A stretch of DNA of 64,000 nucleotides from an uncultured Mucilaginibacter sp. (GCA_903864275.1 CAIPFE010000014.1:62001-126000); one strand, 5' to 3'. Shown: positions 15,973 to 24,009, numbered from the stretch's first letter. Made by a program: numbers and translations. The notes: a model not told the origin generated them from the sequence alone.

Positions 15973-16347
15973 ATGAAAACTAAAAAATTTCACAGGTCGG
16001 CAGCTCATTTGCCTGTTATTGATTTAAGGCAAACACTCGATTATTACAGGGATACGCTCGGGTTTTACGAAGAATGGATCGAAGGCGAAATAGACGGCGG
16101 CCTGCGACGGGATGATATGCGCATGCTTTTTGGTGAGGACGCCGCTTATGCTCAAAAAATCAATAGTGATGTCGCCCGTTTCAATTTATTATGGTTTGTT
16201 GACAACATTGAGGACGTTTACAGGGAGTACCAGCAAAGAGGAATTGAAATTGCAAATCCATTAACCACATATCCTTACGGCTTGCGCGAATTTGCTTTTA
16301 TTGATATTAACGGCTACTACATCCGAGTTGCTGAAGCGGTTGAGTGA
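15973..16347 (+). CDS. VOC-superfamily (glyoxalase/bleomycin-resistance) protein
   Basis: 124 residues, one paired beta-alpha-beta-beta-beta module. It has an SAAHLPVIDLRQTLDYYRDTLGF start and an EFAFIDINGYYIRVAE end, the typical pattern of glyoxalase-fold proteins with the metal-site Glu near the end. Could be a glyoxalase, a dioxygenase or an antibiotic-binding protein; the substrate is not deducible. It follows ypdA by 23 nt on the same strand. Confidence 0.85.
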   Translation: MKTKKFHRSAAHLPVIDLRQTLDYYRDTLGFYEEWIEGEIDGGLRRDDMRMLFGEDAAYAQKINSDVARFNLLWFVDNIEDVYREYQQRGIEIANPLTTYPYGLREFAFIDINGYYIRVAEAVE

Positions 16348-16404
16348 GTTGGGGTAGTCCGGAAGACCAGAAGAAAATGTTAGTTCGGGGTTGTGATATC
16401 GTAA

Positions 16405-16450
16405 CCAAACCAATCAACTTATTCAACTCAATCAACCATTCAACTAATTC
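16405..16450. repeat. CAATCAAC-type low-complexity repeat
   Basis: AATCAAC/ATTCAAC words repeated between the VOC gene and the arginine leader region. Confidence 0.55.
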
Positions 16451-16525
16451 AAATTTTCCTTGCATAAGTAAAAATTAATGCGATACTTTGCACAAAATTT
16501 AAAAAACAATAAAAACACCGCTAAA

Positions 16526-16651
16526 ATGAACCAGCAAAGCTTATTTAAGCCAACGATCAAGGCAATTTTTGCTCGGGTTGCTGCTGCCTCGGTTTTAACT
16601 GTTGCTTTATCTTCTACTCCACGACGAAGGCCGTACATGCCCCGGGTTTGA
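16526..16651 (+). CDS. Arginine-containing leader ORF (putative attenuation peptide)
   Basis: A 41-codon ORF, too short for usual gene callers: ATG at 16526, TGA at 16649-16651. It has a hydrophobic middle (AIFARVAAASVLTVALSS) and a C-terminal block TPRRRPYMPRV, with Arg codons CGA CGA AGG and a fourth Arg (CGG) three codons from the stop. It lies 137 nt upstream of the first arginine gene. The Arg CGG and the stop codon fall in the 5' arm of a stem (CGGGTT 16643-16648 with AACCCG 16666-16671). This is what is expected of a leader peptide whose ribosome stalls when arginyl-tRNA is scarce. Function inferred from position and codons; not recognised from a database. Confidence 0.7.
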   Translation: MNQQSLFKPTIKAIFARVAAASVLTVALSSTPRRRPYMPRV

Positions 16652-16721
16652 TCTGATCTCATCCTAACCCGTTTTGGGTGCCGATGCAAAACAAAAGGCG
16701 CAAAATATTCGTCCATGCATC
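16643..16721 (+). promoter_or_regulatory. Possible attenuator: alternative stems after leader ORF
   Basis: Stem A: CGGGTT (16643-16648) with AACCCG (16666-16671). Stem B: GTTTTG (16671-16676) with CAAAAC (16687-16692). Stem C: GATGCA (16683-16688) with TGCATC (16716-16721). B and C exclude each other, and A touches B. No clear T-run follows, so Rho-dependent or translational control is as likely as a classical terminator. Confidence 0.4.
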
Positions 16722-16788
16722 CCCAAAAATCCTCTGATTATTTAACGCCGTAACAGGCAAATAATTTAACGGTAATTTTTCTATTTCA
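16652..16788 (+). other. Gene-free stretch between leader ORF and the arginine block
   Basis: This 137-nt stretch separates the leader ORF from the first structural gene and belongs to a 440-bp gap. Besides the candidate stems I see an ATTATTT (16737-16743) / AAATAAT (16758-16764) pairing with an inner GCC/GGC pair. No gene is visible. Confidence 0.45.
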
Positions 16789-17445
16789 ATGGCCATACAA
16801 GATTTTGATATATTAGTTGCATCCGCCCAGCATGTTGATTACGCCCAGCTGATCTGTGACGAAATGGCCGAGTCGGCCAAAGCGCGTGGTACAGGTATTG
16901 CCCAGCGCTCGCCCGAATATGTAGCCAACAAGATGCTGGAAGGGAAAGCTGTTATCGCTTTCCACAAAGACGGTACCTGGGCAGGTTTTTGTTATATAGA
17001 AACCTGGAGCCATGGGGATTTTGTGGCGAATTCCGGTCTGATCGTCAACCCAATATTCCGCAAGGAAGGTTTAGCAAAGGCCATAAAGGAGCGTATTTTT
17101 AAATTATCGCGCACCAAATATCCCGATGCAAAAATATTCGGCCTTACAACAGGACTGGCGGTAATGAAAATAAACTCCGACCTGGGGTACGAGCCTGTTA
17201 CTTACTCTGAGCTTACCCAGGACGAAGATTTTTGGGCCGGCTGTAAAAGCTGCGTAAACTATGACATCCTGATGAGCAAAGGCCGCAAAAACTGTATGTG
17301 CACCGCTATGTTATTTGATCCAGCGGAAAAGCAAAAAGAGTATGAGGACAAGATGAAAAAGATAACGCATAAAGCGACGCTATTAGAGCGTATCGAGAAT
17401 GCAATAAAAAAACGGATAGAGAAATTCACCTACAGCACCACGTAG
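16789..17445 (+). CDS. GNAT acyltransferase, probable N-acylglutamate synthase of the arginine operon
   Basis: 218 residues: a GNAT domain with an acyl-CoA loop around NPIFRKEGLAKAIKERIF and a Cys-rich C-terminal part (AGCKSCVNYDILMSKGRKNCMCT), then a basic tail. It is the first gene of the arginine block, 79 nt before argG, and no classical argA is present. Family knowledge: in Bacteroides a GNAT protein next to arginine genes has been reported as an N-acyl (succinyl) glutamate synthase. I infer the same first step here, glutamate plus acyl-CoA to N-acylglutamate. The stop codon (17443-17445) lies in a hairpin repeat. Confidence 0.7.
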   Translation: MAIQDFDILVASAQHVDYAQLICDEMAESAKARGTGIAQRSPEYVANKMLEGKAVIAFHKDGTWAGFCYIETWSHGDFVANSGLIVNPIFRKEGLAKAIKERIFKLSRTKYPDAKIFGLTTGLAVMKINSDLGYEPVTYSELTQDEDFWAGCKSCVNYDILMSKGRKNCMCTAMLFDPAEKQKEYEDKMKKITHKATLLERIENAIKKRIEKFTYSTT

Positions 17446-17510
17446 AGACGCAAAACTTGCGTCTCTCGGCAAACATCAATCGTAGAGACGCGATGCATCG
17501 CGTCTCTACC
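17441..17510. repeat. Two GTAGAGACG hairpins between GNAT and argG
   Basis: Hairpin 1: AGAGACGCAA (17444-17453) with TTGCGTCTCT (17457-17466), loop of 3 nt. Hairpin 2: a perfect 28-bp palindrome at 17482-17509 with half-site GTAGAGACGCGATG. Both share GTAGAGACGC, so they are copies of one element. There is no T-run, so these look like REP-type repeats or RNA processing/stability elements rather than terminators. Confidence 0.8.
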
Positions 17511-17524
17511 CAAACATACATTAA

Positions 17525-18727
17525 ATGAAAAAAAAGGTTGTATTAGCATACAGTGGTGGTTTAGACACCTCGTTCTGCTGCATATATCTGACGCAAGATT
17601 TAGGTTATGAAGTTCACTCCGTTATAGTTAACACCGGAGGTTTCAGTGATGAAGAGCTAAAAGGCGTTGAAGAACGCGCTTATAAAATGGGCGTTACTTC
17701 GCATCATGTGGTCGATGAAACGGTAAATTTTTACAATACCTGTGTTCGTTTCCTCATCTATGGCAATGTATTAAAAAACAACACCTATCCCCTCTCCGTA
17801 AGTGCAGAGCGTGTCAGCCAGGCAACGGCCATAGCCAATTACGCGAAAGAGATCGGGGCCGAATTTGTGGCCCATGGTAGCACCGGCGCTGGTAACGACC
17901 AGGTTCGTTTTGACATGATCTTCAATATCCTGGTACCCGAGGCACAGATCATCACCCCTATCCGCGACCTTAAGTTAAGTCGTGAGGCCGAGATACAGTA
18001 CCTGAAAGACCATGGCGTGGAGATGAACTTTGAAAAGGCAAAGTATTCTATCAACAAAGGCATTTGGGGGACCTCGGTAGGCGGAAAAGAAACATTGACC
18101 TCAAATTTGGGCCTGCCAGAAGAAGCATGGCCTACCCAGGTAAGTAAATCTGAACCCCAAAACATCGCACTTTTTTTCGAAAAGGGGGAATTAATTGGTA
18201 TCGATGATAAAAAATTTGACCATCCCACCAAAGCCATCCAGGCCTTGCAGGCTATAGCCCAACCCTATGGTATTGGCAGGGATATCCACGTAGGTGACAC
18301 CATTATCGGGATAAAAGGGCGTGTCGGCTTTGAAGCCGCCGCACCTATGATCATAATCAAAGCCCATCATAGCTTAGAAAAACACGTGCTAACTAAATGG
18401 CAGTTATCCTGGAAAGACCAGCTATCCACCTTTTATGGTAACTGGCTGCACGAGGGCCAGTTTCACGACCCGGTGATGCGAAATATTGAGGCGTTTTTAA
18501 CAGACACCCAAACTAATGTTAGCGGAAAAGTATTTGTGGAGCTTCATCCTTATCGTTTTCAAATTACAGGGATAGAATCAACACATGATCTCATGTCGAA
18601 CAAATTTGGCAGCTATGGTGAAATGAACAACGCCTGGAGCGGAGATGATGTTAGAGGGTTCTCGAAGATATTTGGCAACCAGGTGATGATCTATCATAAG
18701 GTGAACCCCAGCCCCCCAACCCCCTAA
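17525..18727 (+). CDS. argG: Argininosuccinate synthase
   Basis: 400 residues. It starts with the ATP-binding loop AYSGGLDTSFC and contains the GSTGAGNDQVRFD segment typical of the family. Reaction: citrulline + aspartate + ATP gives argininosuccinate. It lies 79 nt after the GNAT gene and 33 nt before argC. The last codons (NPSPPTP) and the stop codon (18725-18727) are inside a GC-rich repeat (18706-18735), so the C-terminal tail is repeat-derived. Confidence 0.96.
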   Translation: MKKKVVLAYSGGLDTSFCCIYLTQDLGYEVHSVIVNTGGFSDEELKGVEERAYKMGVTSHHVVDETVNFYNTCVRFLIYGNVLKNNTYPLSVSAERVSQATAIANYAKEIGAEFVAHGSTGAGNDQVRFDMIFNILVPEAQIITPIRDLKLSREAEIQYLKDHGVEMNFEKAKYSINKGIWGTSVGGKETLTSNLGLPEEAWPTQVSKSEPQNIALFFEKGELIGIDDKKFDHPTKAIQALQAIAQPYGIGRDIHVGDTIIGIKGRVGFEAAAPMIIIKAHHSLEKHVLTKWQLSWKDQLSTFYGNWLHEGQFHDPVMRNIEAFLTDTQTNVSGKVFVELHPYRFQITGIESTHDLMSNKFGSYGEMNNAWSGDDVRGFSKIFGNQVMIYHKVNPSPPTP

Positions 18728-18735
18728 AGGGGGAG
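18706..18735 (+). repeat. GC-rich repeat at argG 3' end
   Basis: Stem CCCCCT/AGGGGG (18720-18725 with 18728-18733). The argG stop codon is in the loop. One of six related elements in the argG-argF' stretch. Confidence 0.75.
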
Positions 18736-18760
18736 TAATAAATCACTCAAGGAAAAGCAA

Positions 18761-19810
18761 ATGGAAACAAGAAGTAAACAAAATACCGATAACTCTCTCC
18801 CTTTAGGGGGTCGGGGGGTTTTGGCAGGGATAGTAGGCGGTGCAGGATACACGGGCGGTGAAATGCTGCGCATCCTGATCAATCATCCTGACGTTGAGAT
18901 TGCTTTTGTACACAGTGCAAGCAGCGCCGGCAAGTATGTTTATGAAGTTCATACTGACCTGTTCGGCGATACAGACCTGAAATTTGCAGCCGAATTAGCT
19001 TATAATATTGATGTGCTTTTTCTATGCGTTGGCCATGGTGATGCGAAAAAGTTTTTGGATGCCAATCCTATTCCCGATCATATTAAAATTATCGATCTAA
19101 GCCAGGACTTTAGATTATCCCAAAACGCAAAGCATAAGGCAAAAAGCTTTGTTTATGGTTTGCCGGAATTGAACCGTGAGGCTATTAAACAGGCCAATAA
19201 CGTTGCAAACCCGGGTTGCTTCGCGACCTGCCTTCAATTGGGATTATTGCCTCTCGCCGATAAAGGCCTGATTAAAAATGAGGTGCATATCACCGCGACA
19301 ACCGGTTCTACCGGCGCGGGACGAAGCTTATCCGAGACCACGCATTTTACCTGGCGTAATGATAACCTTTCGGTTTATAAAGCATTTGAGCACCAGCATT
19401 TGAACGAGGTTGCGCAATCCCTCAATCAATTACAGCCGGGTTTTTCTCCGCCCTCAGAGGGTCGGGGGATTATCAACTTTATCCCATATCGCGGAGATTT
19501 TACGAGAGGGATAATCGCGTCTGTGTATACTGATAGCGATTTAACAGAAGCAGAGGCATTAAGACTATACCAGCACTATTATGCTAGCCATCCATTTACG
19601 CATGTTACGCACCATGATATTGATCTAAAACAAGTTGTAAACACCAACAAGTGCTTTATACAGGTAAAAAAACATGGAAATAAACTACTCATTGTGAGCG
19701 TAATAGACAATTTACTTAAAGGTGCGTCCGGGCAAGCGGTTCAAAATATGAACCTGATGTTTGGGCTGGATGAGAAGGCAGGGTTAAGACTTAAGGCAAC
19801 AGGATTTTAA
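18761..19810 (+). CDS. argC: N-acetyl/succinyl-gamma-glutamyl-phosphate reductase
   Basis: 349 residues, with nucleotide-binding GIVGGAGYTGGEMLRIL at about residues 22-38, the catalytic Cys in NPGCFATC, and the C-terminal LLKGASGQAVQNMNL motif. Reaction: NADPH reduction of N-acyl-glutamyl phosphate to the semialdehyde. The ATG at 18761 gives a 21-residue extension that includes SLPLGGRG, coded by a GC-rich repeat (18794-18823). A second repeat (19444-19470) is inside the frame and encodes SPPSEGRG. An alternative TTG start at 18821 would exclude the first. Confidence 0.94.
   Translation: METRSKQNTDNSLPLGGRGVLAGIVGGAGYTGGEMLRILINHPDVEIAFVHSASSAGKYVYEVHTDLFGDTDLKFAAELAYNIDVLFLCVGHGDAKKFLDANPIPDHIKIIDLSQDFRLSQNAKHKAKSFVYGLPELNREAIKQANNVANPGCFATCLQLGLLPLADKGLIKNEVHITATTGSTGAGRSLSETTHFTWRNDNLSVYKAFEHQHLNEVAQSLNQLQPGFSPPSEGRGIINFIPYRGDFTRGIIASVYTDSDLTEAEALRLYQHYYASHPFTHVTHHDIDLKQVVNTNKCFIQVKKHGNKLLIVSVIDNLLKGASGQAVQNMNLMFGLDEKAGLRLKATGF
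18794..18823 (+). repeat. GC-rich repeat inside argC 5' end
   Basis: CTCCCTTTAGGGGGTCGGGG element, translated in frame as SLPLGGRG. Confidence 0.75.
19444..19470 (+). repeat. GC-rich repeat inside argC
   Basis: CTCCGCCCTCAGAGGGTCGG element in the same orientation and the same reading frame as the one at 18794, translated SPPSEGRG. Confidence 0.75.
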
Positions 19811-19811
19811 G

Positions 19812-19901
19812 CCAGGCCCTCCGGCCCCCTAAAGGGGAGTTTATTTATATCGAAGTAAAATAATTGTTAAACATTTTAAAGCCCCTTTGGGGTTTTGGGG
19901 C
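19812..19901. repeat. Pair of GC-rich repeats between argC and argD
   Basis: One copy (19812-19839, with CCCCCTAAAGGGGAG) and a second copy (19881-19901, with GCCCCTTTGGGG) flank about 40 bp of AT-rich sequence. The argD ATG follows 3 nt after. Confidence 0.7.
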
Positions 19902-19903
19902 TT

Positions 19904-21034
19904 ATGAAACTATTCGATGTATATCCTATTAATCCTATCAACATTGTAAAAGGTGTTGGTAGTTTAGTTTATGATGATAAGGGCCAGGAATATCTTGACC
20001 TGTATGGCGGTCATGCGGTAATATCAATCGGCCACACTAACCCCCATTATGTAAAACGGCTGGAAGACCAGTTGCATAAAATTGGGTTTTATTCAAATTC
20101 GGTTGAGATACCTTTACAAAGGGAATTGGCTGAAAAATTAGGGCATGTATCGGGTAAGGAGGATTACCAGTTATTTCTCTGTAATTCGGGTGCTGAGGCT
20201 AATGAGAATGCCTTAAAGCTGGCTTCGTTTTACAATGGCAAAAAGAAAGTGATCGCTTTCCGCGGGGCTTTTCATGGCCGTACGTCATTGGCTGTTGCTG
20301 TTACCGATAATCCCAAAATAGTTGCACCTGTTAACGAAACGGCTAACGTGATCTTTTTGCCCTGGTGCGATGAGGCTGCATTGGAACAGGCTTTTGCTGA
20401 AAATGAAATTTCATCGGTAATTATTGAAGGCATACAGGGTGTTGGGGGCATCCATGTAGCAAAAGAAAGTTTTCTGCAAAAGATACGGTCGTTATGCGAT
20501 ACACATAATGCCGTTTTCATAGCTGATTCAGTGCAATGCGGGTACGGGCGAACAGGTAAATTCTTTTCGCATGATTTTGCCGGCGTTAATGCCGATATTT
20601 ATAGCATGGCGAAAGGGATGGGTAATGGTTTCCCGGTTGGTGGTATTATTATTTCGCCCAAAATTCAGCCTGCTTATGGCATGCTGGGTACGACCTTTGG
20701 TGGCAATCATTTGGCCTGCGCTGTCGGTTTGGCTGTTTTGGAAGTAATCGAACAGGATAACCTGATGCAAAATGCTGCAGAGGTTGGCGGTTACCTGATA
20801 ACAGAGCTTAAAAAACTGAAACATGTTAAAGAAGTACGCGGACGGGGATTAATGATCGGCATTGAACTGCCCGCTGAACTTGCACATGTGCGCAAGGAGT
20901 TGCTTTTTACACACCATATTTTTACAGGTGAAGCAAAACCGAATGTCGTAAGACTTTTACCAGCGCTTAACTTAACAAAGGCACATGCGGACAGATTTTT
21001 GGAAACTTTTGAAACCCTATTAAGCCCCCTCTAA
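19904..21034 (+). CDS. argD: Acetyl/succinyl-ornithine aminotransferase
   Basis: 376 residues from ATG 19904 (MKLFDVYPINP); a TTG nine bases upstream also keeps the frame but lies in the repeat. Class III PLP aminotransferase: GGHAVISIGH near the start, LCNSGAEANENALK, FHGRTSLAVAVTD, the DSVQCGYGRTGKF segment, and the PLP lysine in SMAKGMGNGFPVGG. Reaction: N-acylglutamate semialdehyde to N-acylornithine with glutamate as amino donor. Its 3' end also runs into a GC-rich repeat. Confidence 0.96.
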   Translation: MKLFDVYPINPINIVKGVGSLVYDDKGQEYLDLYGGHAVISIGHTNPHYVKRLEDQLHKIGFYSNSVEIPLQRELAEKLGHVSGKEDYQLFLCNSGAEANENALKLASFYNGKKKVIAFRGAFHGRTSLAVAVTDNPKIVAPVNETANVIFLPWCDEAALEQAFAENEISSVIIEGIQGVGGIHVAKESFLQKIRSLCDTHNAVFIADSVQCGYGRTGKFFSHDFAGVNADIYSMAKGMGNGFPVGGIIISPKIQPAYGMLGTTFGGNHLACAVGLAVLEVIEQDNLMQNAAEVGGYLITELKKLKHVKEVRGRGLMIGIELPAELAHVRKELLFTHHIFTGEAKPNVVRLLPALNLTKAHADRFLETFETLLSPL

Positions 21035-21069
21035 ATCTCGCCCGGTTGGGGAGACTTTAAAAGAGGGGC
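21023..21069. repeat. GC-rich repeat between argD and argF'
   Basis: GCCCCCTCTAAAT ... TTAAAAGAGGGGC arms at the argD stop; part of the arginine repeat set. Confidence 0.65.
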
Positions 21070-21089
21070 ATTTATTAAATATATTTTTA

Positions 21090-22043
21090 ATGAAACTATT
21101 TTCTTCTGTACACGATGTTCCTGATGTACAAGCCCTTGTTAATGAGGCTTTGCACCTTAAGGCTTTCCCTTATGCCTTTAAAGCACTGGGCGAAAACAAA
21201 ACATTAGCGCTTGTTTTCATAAATCCCAGCTTGCGCACCCGTATGAGCACCCAAAAGGCTGCTCTTAATTTGGGCATGAATGTGATGGTGCTGAACCTTG
21301 ATAAAGAGGGATGGGCGTTAGAGCTGCATGATGGTGTGATCATGAATGGCACAAGCGTGGAGCATATCCGCGAAGCCGCCGCCGTTATGGGGCAGTATGC
21401 CGATATTATCGGTGTACGCTCTTTCCCCGGGCTAAAAGATCGTGCAGAAGATTATAGTGAAATGATCTTTAATAAATTTGTACAATACTGCGGTGTACCG
21501 GTGGTGAGCCTCGAATCGGCCACACGCCATCCTCTGCAGAGCCTTGCCGACCTTATAACCATTGAAGAATTAAAAACCCGTCCACGTCCAAAAGTAGTGC
21601 TGACCTGGGCGCCGCATATAAAACCATTGCCGCAGGCCGTACCAAATTCATTTGCCGAATGGATGTGCAGGGCTGAAGTTGATTTTACTATTGTACATCC
21701 CAAAGGCTATGAGCTTTGTACCGATTTTACGCAAGACGCAACTATCTCCAATAACCAGGAAGAAGCTTTAGCCGATGCCGATTTTATTTATGTAAAAAAT
21801 TGGTCGGCTTATGAACCTTATGGGGAAATATTGCCAGGTAATGAAGACTGGATGCTAACCAACGATAAACTAAAAATTACCAATACAGCTAAGGTAATGC
21901 ACTGTTTGCCTGTGAGGCGTGATTTGGAGTTATCGGCTGAAATATTGGATGGGGAAAGCTCTATTGTAGTTCACGAAGCAGCAAATAGAGTTTGGGCTGC
22001 GCAGGCGGTTTTGAAAAGTATGCTCGAAGAATTAGTTGACTGA
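21090..22043 (+). CDS. argF': N-acyl-ornithine carbamoyltransferase (succinyl type likely)
   Basis: 317 residues. It has the carbamoyl-phosphate motif SLRTRMSTQKAALN, HPLQSLADLITIEE and CLPVRRDLELS, as in the ArgF' group (AOTCase/SOTCase), not in classical ornithine transcarbamylase. At the specificity position that is Pro90 in the Bacteroides fragilis succinyl enzyme and Glu92 in the Xanthomonas acetyl enzyme, this protein has Val90 (NGTSVEH). Mutation work reported that Val there favours succinylornithine, so the pathway probably uses N-succinylornithine. Reaction: N-acylornithine + carbamoyl phosphate to N-acylcitrulline. Confidence 0.95.
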   Translation: MKLFSSVHDVPDVQALVNEALHLKAFPYAFKALGENKTLALVFINPSLRTRMSTQKAALNLGMNVMVLNLDKEGWALELHDGVIMNGTSVEHIREAAAVMGQYADIIGVRSFPGLKDRAEDYSEMIFNKFVQYCGVPVVSLESATRHPLQSLADLITIEELKTRPRPKVVLTWAPHIKPLPQAVPNSFAEWMCRAEVDFTIVHPKGYELCTDFTQDATISNNQEEALADADFIYVKNWSAYEPYGEILPGNEDWMLTNDKLKITNTAKVMHCLPVRRDLELSAEILDGESSIVVHEAANRVWAAQAVLKSMLEELVD

Positions 22044-22134
22044 GTTGATTAGGTGAGTAGTTGATTGAGTTAATTTTGATTTTTTTCTATCACTCCCCCA
22101 ATCAACTTATTCAACAATTCACTAATTTCACAAA
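22037..22134. repeat. TTGATTGAGT / AATCAAC paired low-complexity arms
   Basis: A left block (TTGACTGAGTTGATTAGG, GAGTAGTTGATTGAGTT) is followed by a T-rich spacer and a right block (CAATCAACTTATTCAAC); the arms are complementary in word type. Confidence 0.55.
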
Positions 22135-22755
22135 ATGTATATCCCCTCTTTCAATAAATTCGAAGACCGTCAGCAAGCCATCGCCTTTATGCAGCGCTAT
22201 AGTTTTGCGACCATTGTATCGGTGAAGGATGCGTTGCCTGTTGCTACACACCTGCCCTTTTTAGTGAAACAGGTTAGCGATGAAATTATCCTGTTGTCCC
22301 ATTTTGCAAAAGCTAACCCTCAATCAAAGGATATCTTAAACAACAACGCTTTAGTAATATTTACCGAGCCTCATGCTTACATTTCTCCAAAGAATTACGA
22401 AAAGGTCGAGAGTGTGCCAACCTGGAATTATTTAGCAGTACATGCGTATGGCAAATGCATGCTACTAGACGAAGAGGAAAATAAAGAGGCACTGCTTAAA
22501 GAAACCATTAAATATTATGATGCAGATTATTTAAAACAATGGGAGGTCCTTCCCGATCAGTATAAACAAAACATGATGAAAGGTATTGTCGCTTTCCAAA
22601 TAGTGGTGGATGATTTGCAGGCAAAATCCAAGTTGAGCCAGAACAGGACGGAGAAGGAACGCGAAAATGTTATTAACGCGCTGAGCCATTCCGATAATAC
22701 CAATGAAAAAGAGACCGCTGAATATATGGCCGCGTTGAAAAAACAGGACCAATAA
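22135..22755 (+). CDS. PaiB-family FMN-binding protein
   Basis: 206 residues. PaiB-type (FMN_bind_2) core: MYIPSFNKFEDRQQAIAFM, FATIVSVKDALPVATHLPFLV, LLSHFAKANPQ, AYISPKNYEKVESVPTWNY. The B. subtilis PaiB is a transcriptional regulator with PaiA, and other members bind FMN. Its stop adjoins the convergent antiporter stop. It sits after argF', but no functional link to arginine is evident. Confidence 0.88.
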   Translation: MYIPSFNKFEDRQQAIAFMQRYSFATIVSVKDALPVATHLPFLVKQVSDEIILLSHFAKANPQSKDILNNNALVIFTEPHAYISPKNYEKVESVPTWNYLAVHAYGKCMLLDEEENKEALLKETIKYYDADYLKQWEVLPDQYKQNMMKGIVAFQIVVDDLQAKSKLSQNRTEKERENVINALSHSDNTNEKETAEYMAALKKQDQ

Positions 22756-24009
22756 TTATGCACCAGGTTTAACTTTATTCAAAGACCTGTTAATTAAGCC
22801 ATTAAGCGTTAAACCCTGAATCACAATCGAAAATATCACGATAAAATAACTCCCGCAAAGTATGATATGCCGGTACGGGCCAAAAGGCAGCGATAATGCC
22901 AGCGCAATTGAAATTCCGCCGCGCACGCCCGCCCAGGTAAGTATATTAATATTGCTGAAATTAACATCAAGGCTGCGGCGCAGAAATATTAAAGGGATAA
23001 AAATACTGCACCACCTTGCTATAAGTATAAGTACTATCGCAATGCCTCCCTCTATCCAGTAATTGGTGATGTAGGGCAGGTTCACCATCTGCAGCCCTAT
23101 CATTACAAAGAGAACAGTGTTCAGCATTTCATCGATCAGCTGCCAGAATTTTTCGAGCTGCTCATGCGAATGCTCTTTTATGTCGGCGTTTATGGTTCTA
23201 TTGCCTGTAAATAATCCGGCCGAAACTGCCGCGAGCGGAATAGACAGATGCAAGTAAGCAGCCAGTACCGAAATGCTCATCACCAATGACAACGAAACAA
23301 GTACGATGGTTTGGAAATCATTAATTGATTTCATTAAACGAAAAGCGATAAAACCTAAAACCACACCGAGGGCAATGCCGCCAAAAACTTCCCGTACAAA
23401 TAATATAGCTGTTTTTGCTATAATAAGGTGGTTGATCCCCGAGTCTATTATTTCGAGCAGTGTTATAAAAAGCACGAGCCCTACCCCATCGTTAAACAAG
23501 GATTCGCCTGAAATTATGGTGGCAATGTTCTGCGGCAATTTAGAAGTCTTGATGATAGCGCCAACAGCAACAGGGTCGGTAGGCGAGATGAGGGCGCCAA
23601 ACAAAAAACAATAGATTAATGGAATATGTATGTGGAGAAGCAAAGCTGCGCCATAAAATAAAGCGCCAAACGCAGCCGTTGACAGGATCACACTGAGCGT
23701 GCTTAAAACCATGACAGGGCGCAACTCTCTCCTAAGCCTTTTTGTGTTTGAATTAAATGAGCCTGCAAAAAGCAAAAAACCCAGCATGATATCTAACACG
23801 GTGCCGGAAAAATTAATATTCTTTGCTAAAACTGTGAGGTAACGGGCAACATCAGGATCTAGTTTATCAACGGCAATAGTAATTACTGAAACTGCAATGG
23901 CTATGGTAATAATACCAATTGTACCCGGCAGCTTAATAAAACGGGCGTTTAAATAGGAATAAATTGCACTTACTATTACCAGCAATGCTATGATCGGAAA
24001 AAGGCCCAT
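22756..24009 (-). CDS. Na+/H+ antiporter, CPA1 family
   Basis: 417 residues with about 11-12 membrane helices. CPA1 signatures: GALISPTDPVAVGAI (with the conserved Asp-Pro pair), SGESLFNDGVGLVLF and WAGVRGGISIALALSLP. Family role: exchange of protons for Na+ or K+ across the inner membrane. Its 3' end abuts the PaiB gene on the opposite strand. It lies downstream of NDH-2 (65 nt) on the same strand. Confidence 0.93.
   Translation of the reverse strand: MGLFPIIALLVIVSAIYSYLNARFIKLPGTIGIITIAIAVSVITIAVDKLDPDVARYLTVLAKNINFSGTVLDIMLGFLLFAGSFNSNTKRLRRELRPVMVLSTLSVILSTAAFGALFYGAALLLHIHIPLIYCFLFGALISPTDPVAVGAIIKTSKLPQNIATIISGESLFNDGVGLVLFITLLEIIDSGINHLIIAKTAILFVREVFGGIALGVVLGFIAFRLMKSINDFQTIVLVSLSLVMSISVLAAYLHLSIPLAAVSAGLFTGNRTINADIKEHSHEQLEKFWQLIDEMLNTVLFVMIGLQMVNLPYITNYWIEGGIAIVLILIARWCSIFIPLIFLRRSLDVNFSNINILTWAGVRGGISIALALSLPFGPYRHIILCGSYFIVIFSIVIQGLTLNGLINRSLNKVKPGA

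Noticed and set aside
16444..16716. Minus-strand 90-codon ORF across the arginine leader region
   Set aside because: It overlaps the leader ORF in antisense, has no recognisable domain and low-complexity composition.
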